Source: Rathayibacter sp. VKM Ac-2856 (GTDB taxonomy: Bacteria; Actinomycetota; Actinomycetes; Actinomycetales; Microbacteriaceae). From it: 64,000 nucleotides of DNA. Of the stretch, positions 52,503-61,236 are shown piece by piece. Position 1 is the stretch's first letter. Each line of letters opens with the position of its first letter. The stretch lies in assembly GCF_013205055.1 (NCBI RefSeq), contig NZ_JABMLF010000001.1:992001-1056000 (forward strand), read 5' to 3'. The position numbers and the translations under genes are program-made. The notes under the pieces are model-generated. The model worked only from the letters and a program-made list of their open reading frames with translations, was not told the DNA's origin and made no database searches.

Positions 52503-53996
52503 TCAGTGCGAGTAGACGGTGACCGGCGAGGACAGCGGGCCGGGCGGCACGATCGCGTAGGACGCGATCCGCCCCTCGTTCGCGATCGACACGGACGCCT
52601 GCACCGGCTGGTCGCTCGTGACGACCGCGGCGTCGACGCCCAGCTCCGTCGAGACCGACGCGAACGGGCCGATGTCGAGGGTCCGCGACCCCGCCGCCGA
52701 CTCGACCAGCACCGACGCCGAGGAGTCGCTGCCGTTCGCGAGGTGCAGCACGGCGCCCTGCTCCTGCGTGTTGCCGACGCCGAACGGCACGTCCGTCGCC
52801 GTGCCGGACACGAACCAGGCGAAGTCCGTTCCGGCGGGGCCGGTGGAGGTGGTGCGGCCGGCCGCGACCACGGGCTGGTCGGAGGTCAGCGTGATGCGGT
52901 AGGAGCCGTCCGCGAGGCCGGAGAGCGGCACCTCGCCGACGCGGCCGGCGGGCACGACGACCTGGGTGGAGGTGCCGATCCCGCTCGGGTCCTCGTTCGC
53001 GACCTCGATCGAGACGGTGCTGTCCGCCTCGCCGGGCGCGAGGATCCGCAGGACGGGGGTGCCCTCGCCGCCGGTGCCGTCGTCGCCGGCCGTGTCGGCG
53101 GGAGGTGACGCGACGGTGAAGCCGGAGATCACGGTGAGATCAGACGGCGCGGCCGCCGGGCCGGTGGTCTCGACGCCCTGCGGGGTGAGACCCGAGATGG
53201 CGCTGCTCTGCAGGCTCGCCGCGATCTCGCCGCCGCGCGCGGTCATCCTCACCACGGGCTGGATCACGTCGGGGGCGAGTCCCGCGAGCGGGAGCGAGCG
53301 AACGGTGCCCGCGGGCACGACGATCCCCGTCGCGCCGGTCGTCGGGACGAGGCCGTTCTCGCCGTAGAGGGAGAGGTCGACGGTCGCCGCCACGTCGCTC
53401 GCGTTCGCGAGGACGAGCACGGAGGTCCGGCCGACGTCGGTCGAGCCGGCGACGAGCCAGCTGTCGGCCGACGGCTCGGCGCAGCCGAGGGCCGAGAGAC
53501 CGGAGAGCTGCTCGGTCGCGATGGACTGGGTGGTCACGCCGCCCGGGGCGGGGTCGGACTGGGCGGGGACGGCGACCCGGGTGATCCCGGTGCCCGGGGA
53601 GGCCACATCGGTCTCCTCGAGCGTCTCCAGCGGGCCGGTCGCATCCCCGGGCGAGAGCGAGATGCCCGAGGCGTCGATGGCGACGAGCTCCTCGGGGTCC
53701 CCCGCGTCGACGAGGTCGCCCGCGCAGACGAGCGTGCCGTCAGCGGCGACGGGGGTGACGACGACGCCGTCGGCGGCGCGCGAGGCCAGCGGCGACGGGA
53801 GGAGCTGCGGCAGCACGATCGCGGCGGCGGCGACGGCGAGTCCCGCGGCTCCGACGGCTCCGCGCAGCACGGAGCGGCGGCGCCGGGCGGCCGAGACGGT
53901 CCGGTCGCGCTTCGGCGACGACTCGGCGGCCGGAGTCGCGGCGCCGCGCTCAGCGCGTCGAGCGGCACGCGAGGGGCGGGGCGGGGGCTGGATCAT
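52503..53996 (-). CDS. DUF5719-family secreted or membrane-anchored protein
   Basis: 497 residues from the ATG of MIQPPPRPS, chosen because AGGAG lies six bases upstream; an ATG at 54026 overlaps the preceding gene and is the alternative. A basic N-terminus and one helix (about 45-68, a signal anchor) lead to a long Ser/Thr/Gly/Val-rich extracellular region with repeated beta-sandwich-like stretches (SVLVLANASDVAATVDLSLY, VSIEVANEDPSGIGTSTQVV, AVLHLANGSDSSASVLVE). No catalytic motif is seen. It follows the giant glycosyltransferase gene and is probably co-transcribed; a role in cell-surface glycan export is a guess. Confidence 0.78.
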   Translation of the reverse strand: MIQPPPRPSRAARRAERGAATPAAESSPKRDRTVSAARRRRSVLRGAVGAAGLAVAAAAIVLPQLLPSPLASRAADGVVVTPVAADGTLVCAGDLVDAGDPEELVAIDASGISLSPGDATGPLETLEETDVASPGTGITRVAVPAQSDPAPGGVTTQSIATEQLSGLSALGCAEPSADSWLVAGSTDVGRTSVLVLANASDVAATVDLSLYGENGLVPTTGATGIVVPAGTVRSLPLAGLAPDVIQPVVRMTARGGEIAASLQSSAISGLTPQGVETTGPAAAPSDLTVISGFTVASPPADTAGDDGTGGEGTPVLRILAPGEADSTVSIEVANEDPSGIGTSTQVVVPAGRVGEVPLSGLADGSYRITLTSDQPVVAAGRTTSTGPAGTDFAWFVSGTATDVPFGVGNTQEQGAVLHLANGSDSSASVLVESAAGSRTLDIGPFASVSTELGVDAAVVTSDQPVQASVSIANEGRIASYAIVPPGPLSSPVTVYSH

Positions 53997-54018
53997 GCTC
54001 GTCTCCTGGTCGGCGGGA

Positions 54019-56886
54019 TCAGGCATCGTCGGTCCCGTCGTCGAACTGGCCGGTCGCCTCGCCCGGCTCGTCGTCGATCCCCGCGACGGCGGCCCCGGAG
54101 CGGGCCCGCTCGAGCGAGAGCCCGGTGGGGACGGCCAGCAGCAGCGCGACGAGGAACACGATCAGCAGGGCGATCGTGTAGGCGACGCCGAACGGGCCGA
54201 CGACACCCTGCGGCGCCGCGTCGATCCGCGTGCCCTCGGTATCGACGGCCGTCCAGAGCAGGCCGTACTGGGTGTCGCCGACCGCCGAGAACGCGGCGTT
54301 GCCGTCGAGGGAGACGGCGGCGCGCGCACTGACGGCCGAGGCGGCGTCGCCCGCGTCGGCGGTGGCCGGCGGTGCGAGCACCACGAACCGGACGCCGAGC
54401 TCCTGGAGCGCTGCGCCGATGTCGTAGCCGGTGCGCGAGACGAGGTTGCCGGCGAGCTCGTCGATCGCATCGGTCTGCTCGGTGCCGGTGGTCGCGAGCG
54501 TCGACTGCTGGTCGAGCGTCGCTCCCGCGCCGCGCTCGAGGCGGGCGAGGACGCCGCCGTCGGACTGCGGGACGAGCACGATCGTGCCGACGCGCGGCTC
54601 GTTCTGCGCCTCCGCCGCCACGTAGGCCGGCAGCGACCGGTCGGAGCCGGCGGTGCTGACGGCCGAGTCGCCGGTCGGGAACAGGATCGCCAGCGGAGCG
54701 ACGGCGACGACCGCGGCGGCCGTCACGATCAGGGCCGGGACCATCCGGTACGACGGCAGCGCGGCGACCGACAGCGAGAAGCCGACGACCAGGCCGAGCC
54801 AGTACAGGCTGAGGCCGGTCCCGCTCCAGACGGCGACCGCCTCGGAGCCCGTGGTGACGACCTGGACGTCCTGCGCGAGCGCGGCCGTCAGCAGGCCGAC
54901 GGCCGCCACGCCGACTCCGCCGAGCGCCGAGAGGTTGTTGGGGAGCAGGAGCGCCGCGAGCGCCGCGACCACCAGCGGGAGCACGAGCACGGCGGTGGCG
55001 ACGCCGGCCGCCGACGAGGGGATGCCCAGCCCGGCGAGGAGATCGAGCCAGCCGGCGGTGAAGCTCGAAGGGAAGCCGGCGAGGAGCGCGAAGACATCGA
55101 CCCGCGCGGAGGGCAGCGGCACACCGGGGTCGGCGAGGATCGCGAACCAGTCGCCGCGCTGGGCGTGCGCCACGATGATCGGGAAGAGCAGCGCGAGCGC
55201 CGGGATCGGCAGTCCGGCGAACCGGCCGATGCGGCGCCCGGACGTGGCCAGGACGACGATCCAGATCAGCGCGAGCGGCACCGCGAGGATCGGCGCGCAG
55301 GCGACGATCGCCGCGGCCAGGATCGACGCCGTGGCCGACGACGACCACGAGCGGTACGCGCCGAAGCCCGCGAAGAACAGCCACGGGAGCAGGACGTGCA
55401 CGAGGATCGCGGCCGGGCGGCCCTCGGACTGCGCCGCGAAGAAGGCGGGCGCGAGCAGGTAGACGAAGGCGCCGGCGGCGCGGGCGATCGGCCGCGCCGT
55501 GAGGCGGGCGATCATCATCCACGCGCCCATCGTCGCGAGCGGCAGCGCCGTGAGGTAGAGGAGCACGATCGAGAAGCTCGGCGCCCAGAAGGTGAGCGAG
55601 CCGAGCACGGCGAGCACCGCGGCGAACGGATCGGCCGCGCCGATGAAGCCGGAGCCGAGGTCGCGCCAGCCGTAGGCCGCGTTCCGCCACAGCTCGCCGA
55701 CCGTGGGCGAGAGGGTGAGCAGTCCGCCGCCGCCCATGGCGGTGGCCGCGATCAGGCGGGTGTAGAGGATCAGGCCGGCGAGAGCCGCGACCAGGACGAT
55801 CCAGACTCCGCCGCCCTGGAAGAAGTGCAGCGGGTGCCGCTCGCGGCTCGCCTGCACTCGGACCGCGTCGTGCCGGACGGAGCGGAGCTGGCGGACCACG
55901 TCGAGCGGGATGCGCAGCGGCGCGATCGCCTTCCAGCCGACGTTCTTCGAGGAGCGGAGGACCTTCCTCGCGTGGAAGACCTTGGTGCCGCCGAACGCGA
56001 CGACGAAGGCGGCGAGCAGCTCGCCGCCGACGAGGCCGGGCTGCTTGCGCAGGAGCCGGACGGCGGCGCGGCCGACGGCGAGCGGCACGAGCGACAGCCA
56101 GTGCACGACGAGCAGGGCGACCGGCGCGTAGGCGAGGCGGCGGTGCAGCTGGGCCGTGCGGTGCTGCCGAGCGCGCCGGCGCTCCCCTCTGTCGATCCGC
56201 CGGCCGTCGGGGCGCTGCAGGCCGATGCGGGCGGTGGTGACCCGCGAGTCGGGGACCCGGCTGACCCGGTGGCCGGCGAGCCGGGTGCGGATCGAGAAGT
56301 CGAGGGCGTCGTCGACGACGGGCAGCCCGGGGTCGAAGCCGCCGAGCTCCTCCCAGAGCGCGTGCCGGACGAGCATGCCGCCCGCGGCGACGGCGAGGAC
56401 GTCGGGAGTGGCGTCGTGCTGGCCCTGGTCGAGCTCGTCCTCGACGAGATGGACGGTGGTGCCGTAGTTGGTGATCGACTCGCCGTAGCTGCGGATGTAG
56501 CCGGAGCGGGTCCAGTCCATCACCTTCGGCCCGGCGACCGCGACGGACGGCGCGACCTCGACCGCTCCGAGGAGCGCAGCGAGCGCGCCCGGCTCAGGGG
56601 CGGAGTCGGCGGCGAGCAGCCAGAGCCACTCGTCCTCCCCCGTCGGCGCCTGCATGACGCGGACGGCACGGGCGACGGCCTGGCCGAACGGGAGGTTCTC
56701 GGCGACCTGGACGAGCTGCGTGGGACCCCAGCCGGCGAGCAGCTGCCCGGTCTCGTCCTTCGAGCCGCCGTCGACGAACACGGTCGCGTCGGGCTGACGG
56801 GTCTGGGCCCGCAGCGCCGCGAGGGTTCGCTCCAGGTAGGCCGCGCCGTTGTGGGCGACCAGGACGGCGGTGACTCGTGGATACAT
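54019..56886 (-). CDS. GT2 glycosyltransferase with large polytopic C-terminal domain
   Basis: 955 residues. The GT-A domain (1-230) has RVTAVLVAHNGAAYLERTLA, VFVDGGSKDETGQLL and the acceptor-site region GFDPGLPVVDDALDFSIRTR. A basic linker (RGERRRARQHRTAQLHRRL) leads to helices near 270-330 and then at least twelve more from about 375 to the C-terminus. A soluble extracellular loop lies before the last helix (LLIVFLVALLLAVPTGL). It probably makes and may translocate a lipid-linked surface sugar. TAGGGT eight bases before the ATG suggests its own leaderless promoter. DUF5719 follows. Confidence 0.85.
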   Translation of the reverse strand: MYPRVTAVLVAHNGAAYLERTLAALRAQTRQPDATVFVDGGSKDETGQLLAGWGPTQLVQVAENLPFGQAVARAVRVMQAPTGEDEWLWLLAADSAPEPGALAALLGAVEVAPSVAVAGPKVMDWTRSGYIRSYGESITNYGTTVHLVEDELDQGQHDATPDVLAVAAGGMLVRHALWEELGGFDPGLPVVDDALDFSIRTRLAGHRVSRVPDSRVTTARIGLQRPDGRRIDRGERRRARQHRTAQLHRRLAYAPVALLVVHWLSLVPLAVGRAAVRLLRKQPGLVGGELLAAFVVAFGGTKVFHARKVLRSSKNVGWKAIAPLRIPLDVVRQLRSVRHDAVRVQASRERHPLHFFQGGGVWIVLVAALAGLILYTRLIAATAMGGGGLLTLSPTVGELWRNAAYGWRDLGSGFIGAADPFAAVLAVLGSLTFWAPSFSIVLLYLTALPLATMGAWMMIARLTARPIARAAGAFVYLLAPAFFAAQSEGRPAAILVHVLLPWLFFAGFGAYRSWSSSATASILAAAIVACAPILAVPLALIWIVVLATSGRRIGRFAGLPIPALALLFPIIVAHAQRGDWFAILADPGVPLPSARVDVFALLAGFPSSFTAGWLDLLAGLGIPSSAAGVATAVLVLPLVVAALAALLLPNNLSALGGVGVAAVGLLTAALAQDVQVVTTGSEAVAVWSGTGLSLYWLGLVVGFSLSVAALPSYRMVPALIVTAAAVVAVAPLAILFPTGDSAVSTAGSDRSLPAYVAAEAQNEPRVGTIVLVPQSDGGVLARLERGAGATLDQQSTLATTGTEQTDAIDELAGNLVSRTGYDIGAALQELGVRFVVLAPPATADAGDAASAVSARAAVSLDGNAAFSAVGDTQYGLLWTAVDTEGTRIDAAPQGVVGPFGVAYTIALLIVFLVALLLAVPTGLSLERARSGAAVAGIDDEPGEATGQFDDGTDDA

Positions 56887-56894
56887 CGCGGACC

Positions 56895-56900
56895 ACCCTA
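56895..56900 (-). promoter_or_regulatory. -10 element (TAGGGT) of the GT2 gene
   Basis: Minus-strand hexamer, eight bases before the ATG at 56886. Confidence 0.4.
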
Positions 56901-56956
56901 AGCGATGGGCGCGCGGCGCCCTGCGGCGGCTCGCCGCCCCCGGGGACCGGCGGCGG

Positions 56957-57349
56957 TCACGCCCGGCGGCGCAGCTTGCGGCGCTCGCGCTCGGAGAGGC
57001 CGCCCCAGATGCCGAAGCGCTCGTCGTTCTCCAGCGCGTACTCGAGGCACTGGGCCCGGACCTCGCAGGAGGTGCAGATCTTCTTCGCGTCGCGCGTCGA
57101 TCCGCCCTTCTCGGGGAAGAACGCCTCGGGGTCGGTCTGCGCGCAGAGCGAGTCGACCTGCCAGGAGAGCGCGCCGCCGGGCGCCTGCGTGTCGGAGTCG
57201 ATGCCCTGCCGGACACCGGGGACGCCGAGCCGGACGGGATCGACGAACCAGTCCTCCGGGACCGCGCGCATCGCTGCCGCGCCGTCCGCCGGAGCACGAT
57301 CGGCTCCGGAGATCCTGTCGTTCCTCGAGACGCTGTCCGGAATCGCCAT
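56957..57349 (-). CDS. whiB2: WhiB2/WhmD-type iron-sulfur transcription factor
   Basis: 130 residues. WhiB domain: SLCAQTDPEAFFPEKGGSTR, ICTSCEVRAQCLEYAL (CxxCxxxxxC), FGIWGGLSERERRKLRRR. The 50-residue N-terminal extension with WFVDPVRLGVPG is typical of WhiB2/WhmD, which controls septation in mycobacteria and whiB in Streptomyces. I chose the ATG of MAIPDSVSR as GGAG lies five bases upstream; an ATG at 57376 is the alternative. A near-consensus promoter sits 67-95 bases upstream. Confidence 0.92.
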   Translation of the reverse strand: MAIPDSVSRNDRISGADRAPADGAAAMRAVPEDWFVDPVRLGVPGVRQGIDSDTQAPGGALSWQVDSLCAQTDPEAFFPEKGGSTRDAKKICTSCEVRAQCLEYALENDERFGIWGGLSERERRKLRRRA

Positions 57350-57415
57350 ACCGTCTCCTACCCCGCCCGCGAACATGATCGGCGACCGGCTCCTCCCGGA
57401 GCAACCGCCTCCGTA

Positions 57416-57444
57416 ATTACACCGGTGTCATTCGCTGAGGTCAA
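57416..57444 (-). promoter_or_regulatory. Near-consensus housekeeping promoter of whiB2
   Basis: Minus strand TTGACC (57444-57439), a 17-base spacer, then TGTAAT (57421-57416). Transcription would start near 57409, giving a leader of about 60 bases. This is the best sigma-70-like promoter in the window. Confidence 0.65.
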
Positions 57445-57541
57445 GTCGCGGACCATAAACCCTCAACCCCCCGTGGAGGGTTCGCGACACACCGGCGTGT
57501 CGCGACCGTGTCGAAGCTCGCGACCGAGGGCGGACCCGGCG

Positions 57542-58507
57542 TCAGGACGTCGCGGCGCTCCGGGCGCGCCAGGCGCTCTCAACCATCTCGGCGACGCTGT
57601 GGCGCATCTCCCAGCCCAGGTCGCGGGCGGCCGTCTCGCCCGAGGCGACGATGCGGGGCGGGTCGCCCGGGCGGCGCGGCGCGACCTCGGGGGTGAAGGC
57701 GATGCCGGTGCTGTCGGCGATCGCGGTCATGATCTCGCCGACCGAGGCGCCGGAGCCGCTGCCGAGGTTGTACACGGGATCGATCGGCTCACCGGCGGCC
57801 AGTCGGCGCGCGGCCGCCACGTGGGCGAGCGCGAGGTCGGCGACGTGGATGTAGTCGCGGACGCAGGTGCCGTCGGGGGTCGGGTAGTCGTCGCCGTTGA
57901 TCCGCGGCGTGCGACCGGCCAGCAGCGCCTCGAAGACCAGCGGGAAGAGGTTGTGCGGGCTGGTGTCGTAGACGTCCGGGTAGCCGGAGCCGACGACGTT
58001 GAAGTAGCGCAGGGAGGCGTGGCGCACCCCGTGCGCACGGCCGGCGTCGGCGAGCAGCCACTCGCCGATCAGCTTCGACTCGCCGTAGGGCGACTCGGGG
58101 CTCTTGGGCGTGGCCTCGGTGACGAGCTCGACGTCGACCGCGCCGTAGACCGCGGCGCTGGAGGAGAACACGATCGAGCGGACGCCCGCGCGCTCCATCG
58201 CGGCGAGGACGCGCACGGTGCCGGTGACGTTCTGCTCGTAGGTGTGCAGCGGGCGCTGCACGGAGACGCCCGCGTACTTGAAGCCGGCGACGTGGACGAC
58301 GCCCTCGATCTCGTGCTGCGCGAAGACCTCGTCCAGCAGCGCCTCGTCGAGGATCGAGCCGCGGTGGAACGGGACGCCCTCGGGGACGAAGGCCTCGTGG
58401 CCGGAGGACAGATCGTCCAGCACGACGGGGTCGATGCCCTGCTCGGCGAACGCGCGCACCACGTGCGCTCCGATGTATCCGGCTCCCCCGGTGACCAGCC
58501 ATGCCAT
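57542..58507 (-). CDS. galE: UDP-glucose 4-epimerase
   Basis: 321 residues. Extended SDR: GGAGYIGAHVVRAF (NAD site), SSAAVYGAVDVEL, the catalytic YGESKLIGEW (YxxxK), RYFNVVGSGYPDVYD, DYPTPDGTCVRDYIHVADLA and NLGSGSGASVGEIM. It interconverts UDP-glucose and UDP-galactose for surface glycans or galactose use. GAGGAGG lies just before the ATG; a TAGGGT at 58551-58556 is a likely -10. Near manA and the GT2 gene it fits a sugar-nucleotide supply role. Confidence 0.92.
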   Translation of the reverse strand: MAWLVTGGAGYIGAHVVRAFAEQGIDPVVLDDLSSGHEAFVPEGVPFHRGSILDEALLDEVFAQHEIEGVVHVAGFKYAGVSVQRPLHTYEQNVTGTVRVLAAMERAGVRSIVFSSSAAVYGAVDVELVTEATPKSPESPYGESKLIGEWLLADAGRAHGVRHASLRYFNVVGSGYPDVYDTSPHNLFPLVFEALLAGRTPRINGDDYPTPDGTCVRDYIHVADLALAHVAAARRLAAGEPIDPVYNLGSGSGASVGEIMTAIADSTGIAFTPEVAPRRPGDPPRIVASGETAARDLGWEMRHSVAEMVESAWRARSAATS

Positions 58508-58550
58508 GTGGATCCTCCTCGACGACGGGCGCCGCGCGCGCACCGTCGCA

Positions 58551-58556
58551 ACCCTA
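58551..58556 (-). promoter_or_regulatory. Candidate -10 (TAGGGT) for galE
   Basis: Minus-strand hexamer about 44 bases before the ATG at 58507; leaves room for the GAGGAGG ribosome site. Confidence 0.3.
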
Positions 58557-58580
58557 GCGGCGGGGCGGCGCCCGCCACCT

Positions 58581-58612
58581 GGCAGGAAGTCGCAGTGTCG
58601 CGATATCCTGCC
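58581..58612. promoter_or_regulatory. Inverted repeat overlapping the GlxA-type regulator promoter; candidate operator
   Basis: GGCAGGA (58581-58587) and TCCTGCC (58606-58612), 18 bases apart. The right arm overlaps the -10 hexamer TATCCT (58604-58609), which lies six bases before the ATG at 58616. The layout suits autorepression. Confidence 0.4.
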
Positions 58613-58615
58613 GGG

Positions 58616-59569
58616 ATGCTCCGCTCCGTCGCCGTCCTCGCGCTGCCCGGGGTCGCCCCGTTCGAGTTCGGCGTGGTCTGCGAGGTGTTCGGGGTCGACC
58701 GGCGCGAGCACGGCGGGCCGGTCTTCGACTTCCGGATCGCGACCGCCGACCCGGGCCCGGTGCGCACCTCGCTCGGCTTCGACCTGCTGATCGCGGACGG
58801 CCTCGAGGCCGCCGAGGACGCGGATCTGATCGCGGTGCCCGCGCATCCGGTCGGCCCCGTCGACGAGCGGGTGCTCGCCCTGCTGCGCCGCGCCCACGAG
58901 CGGGGAGCGTGGATCCTGAGCGTCTGCAGCGGCGCCTTCGTCCTCGCCGAGGCGGGACTGCTCGAGGGCCGTCGGGCGACGACGCACTGGATGCACGCCG
59001 ACGAGCTGGCGCGGCGGCACCCGGCGGTCGACGTCGATCCGGACGTCCTGTTCGTGCAGGAGGGGCGGATCATCACCGGCGCCGGGACCGCGGCGGGGAT
59101 CGACGCCTGCCTGCACCTCGTCCGCGAGGAGCTGGGCGCCGCGGCCGCGAACGTGGTGGCGCGCCGCATGGTCGTACCGCCCCAGCGCCACGGCGGGCAG
59201 GCGCAGTTCATCCGCACCCCGATGCCCGAGGCGCGCGCGGACTCCCTCGCCGAGGTCACCGAGTGGATGCTCGACCATCTCGCGGAGGAGCTGAGCATCG
59301 ACGTCCTCGCCCGGCGGGCGCTGATGTCGCCGCGCACCTTCGCGCGCCGCTTCCGCGCCGACCTCGGGACGACTCCTCTGGCCTGGCTGAACCGCCAGCG
59401 CCTCCTCCGCGCTCAGCAGCTGCTCGAGGAGTCCGACCTCACCCTCGAGGCGATCGCCGTCCGCGTCGGCTTCGGCACGGGCGCCGTGCTGCGCCATCAC
59501 TTCGCCCGCGTGCTGCAGACGACCCCCGCGGCCTACCGCCGCACCTTCGCCCCGGCCGTCGCCTCTTGA
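58616..59569 (+). CDS. GlxA-family transcriptional regulator (DJ-1/PfpI plus AraC domains)
   Basis: 317 residues. Residues 1-170 form a DJ-1/PfpI-like sensing domain (VAVLALPGVAPFEFGVVCEV, the nucleophile-elbow SVCSGAFVLAEAGLLEGR, TTHW). Residues 210-312 are an AraC DNA-binding domain (LSIDVLARRALMSPRTFARR, WLNRQRLLRAQQLLEES, AVRVGFGTGAVLRHHFARVL). Such regulators often sense small amines or metabolites; the ligand and target are unknown. It is divergent from galE. The message appears leaderless. Confidence 0.9.
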   Translation: MLRSVAVLALPGVAPFEFGVVCEVFGVDRREHGGPVFDFRIATADPGPVRTSLGFDLLIADGLEAAEDADLIAVPAHPVGPVDERVLALLRRAHERGAWILSVCSGAFVLAEAGLLEGRRATTHWMHADELARRHPAVDVDPDVLFVQEGRIITGAGTAAGIDACLHLVREELGAAAANVVARRMVVPPQRHGGQAQFIRTPMPEARADSLAEVTEWMLDHLAEELSIDVLARRALMSPRTFARRFRADLGTTPLAWLNRQRLLRAQQLLEESDLTLEAIAVRVGFGTGAVLRHHFARVLQTTPAAYRRTFAPAVAS

Positions 59570-59573
59570 CGGC

Positions 59574-59610
59574 GGGTCTCGATACGCCCTGCGGGCTACT
59601 CGACCGGCAT
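59574..59610. repeat. REP-like half element (locus 4)
   Basis: GGGTCTCGATAC, stem GCCC-tgc-GGGC, TACTCGACCGGCAT. It starts four bases after the stop codon of the GlxA-type gene. Confidence 0.8.
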
Positions 59611-59640
59611 GGGCGGCGCAGGTGAAGGCCTGCCGCCTCC

Positions 59641-59744
59641 ATGCTGATCGAGTAGTCCGCGGAGCGGACGTATCGAGATCCACCCGCTCCGAACTCCCGG
59701 CGACGACTGGTCTCGATACGCCCTGCGGGCTACTCGACCAGCAT
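59641..59744. repeat. REP-like element, head-to-head pair (locus 4)
   Basis: Left stem GTCCGC-gga-GCGGAC between GAGTA and GTATCGAGATCCACC; right stem GCCC-tgc-GGGC. It lies between the convergent GlxA-type and manA genes. Confidence 0.88.
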
Positions 59745-59779
59745 GGGCCCGCGCAACGGACGCAGCGAGATCGACGCGG

Positions 59780-60997
59780 TCAGACCGTGGCGACGAAGAG
59801 CGTGCCGCGCCCGGTCACCGCGAGGGCGCGCTCGGACGGCGTGACGTAGACGCTGGCGCCGCGCTCGATCGTCGTCTCGCCCTCCGCGCCGCGCACGGTG
59901 AAGGAGCCCTCCGTGGCGATCGCGATCGCCGGCCCGTCGAGCTCGACGCGCACCGGCTCGTCGGAGGTCGGCTGGACGACCGCGAGCAGGAAGTCGGGCA
60001 CGTCCGGGCGGTAGACGCGCAGCCCGACCGCGGGCTCCTCGGCCGGCAGGTACGGCACCGGCAGCGGCGAGAACTCCAGCACGTCGACCAGCTCGGGCAC
60101 GTCGATGTGCTTGGGCGTCAAGCCGCCGCGCAGCACGTTGTCCGACGCGGCCATCAGCTCGACGCCGGTGCCCGCCAGGTAGGCGTGGATGTTGCCGGCG
60201 GGCAGGTACAGCACCTCGCCGCGGGCGAGGCGCACACGGTTGAGCAGCAGCGAGAGCACGATCCCCGGGTCGCCCGGGTAGGCCTCGGCGAGCGAGCGCA
60301 CCGTCCCGGTCTCGAGTCGCTCGTCGCCCTCGGACGCGCGCACCACCGCCGCGATCAGCGCCGCGACCTCCGCGCGGTCCCCGTCGGCGAGCAGCCAGGA
60401 GACGGCACGGCGGAGGACCTCCGCGGGCTCGCCGTCGAGCTCCGAGGCGAAGCGCGTGATCGCCTCCGCCTGCTCCCCCTCGACGCGGCCCGCCAGCTCG
60501 GCGAGCAGCGTCCGCGTGCCGCCGAGCTCGCGGAAGCCGCAGAGCGCGTCGAAGCTCTCGGTGAGCGCGTAGATGAGCTCGGGCTTGTGGAACGGGTCCT
60601 TGTAGTTGCGCTCGGCCGCGTCGCGCGGCACGCCGGCCTCGTCCTCCTCGACGAAGCGGCGCTGCGCCGTCGCGGACGACGGGTGCGCCTGCAGCGAGAG
60701 CGGCGCTCCCGCCGCGAGGATCTTCAGCAGGAACGGCAGCCGGGGCGCTCCCGACACCGGGTCGACCGAGCCCGCCACTCCGGCGAGCGCCGTCTCGGGC
60801 TCGCGGGCGATCCACTCCGCGAGGGTCGACGCGCCGACGGAGGCGGGGTCGAGGATGCGGGCGGGCGAGCCCGGGTGCGCACCCAGCCACAGCTCCGCCT
60901 CGGGGCCGCCGGACGGCGCGGTGCCGAGTGCGTCGGAGATGCCGGTGAGCGAGCCCCAGGCGTAGTCGCGGGGGGTGTTGCCGATCGGGATGAGCAC
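59780..60997 (-). CDS. manA: Mannose-6-phosphate isomerase, class I
   Basis: 405 residues. Zinc-site and core segments are visible: LQAHPSSATAQRRF (Gln, His), DPFHKPELIYALTESFDALC (Glu, Lys), LPAGNIHAYLAGTGVELMAA (His) and SDNVLRGGLTPKHIDVPEL. It converts fructose-6-phosphate and mannose-6-phosphate, feeding GDP-mannose and polyprenyl-phosphate mannose synthesis. GTG start with GGAAGG seven to eight bases before it. A TAGCGT near 61071 is a possible -10. Mycobacterial manA sits in the same DUF3499/whiB2 neighbourhood. Confidence 0.92.
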   Translation of the reverse strand: MLIPIGNTPRDYAWGSLTGISDALGTAPSGGPEAELWLGAHPGSPARILDPASVGASTLAEWIAREPETALAGVAGSVDPVSGAPRLPFLLKILAAGAPLSLQAHPSSATAQRRFVEEDEAGVPRDAAERNYKDPFHKPELIYALTESFDALCGFRELGGTRTLLAELAGRVEGEQAEAITRFASELDGEPAEVLRRAVSWLLADGDRAEVAALIAAVVRASEGDERLETGTVRSLAEAYPGDPGIVLSLLLNRVRLARGEVLYLPAGNIHAYLAGTGVELMAASDNVLRGGLTPKHIDVPELVDVLEFSPLPVPYLPAEEPAVGLRVYRPDVPDFLLAVVQPTSDEPVRVELDGPAIAIATEGSFTVRGAEGETTIERGASVYVTPSERALAVTGRGTLFVATV

Positions 60998-61236
60998 GGC
61001 GGAGGCCTTCCGTTCCGGGGCGGGGTGCGGGGCGGCGCCGTCCGGACCCTGCCGGGGGCGGCCCGCCCCGACGCTAGCAGGATCTACAACAGCGGCCCCG
61101 GAGGACCGGCCGCCGCTTGGCGCCGATCGCCAGCGTCCGCGCCGCCGCGCCCGCCGCTTCGTACGCTGGCCTCAGCCGCACCGCCGCCGCTCCTGCGGGC
61201 CCCGTGGTGCGCACCCGAGCGATGGAGCGATGGACC

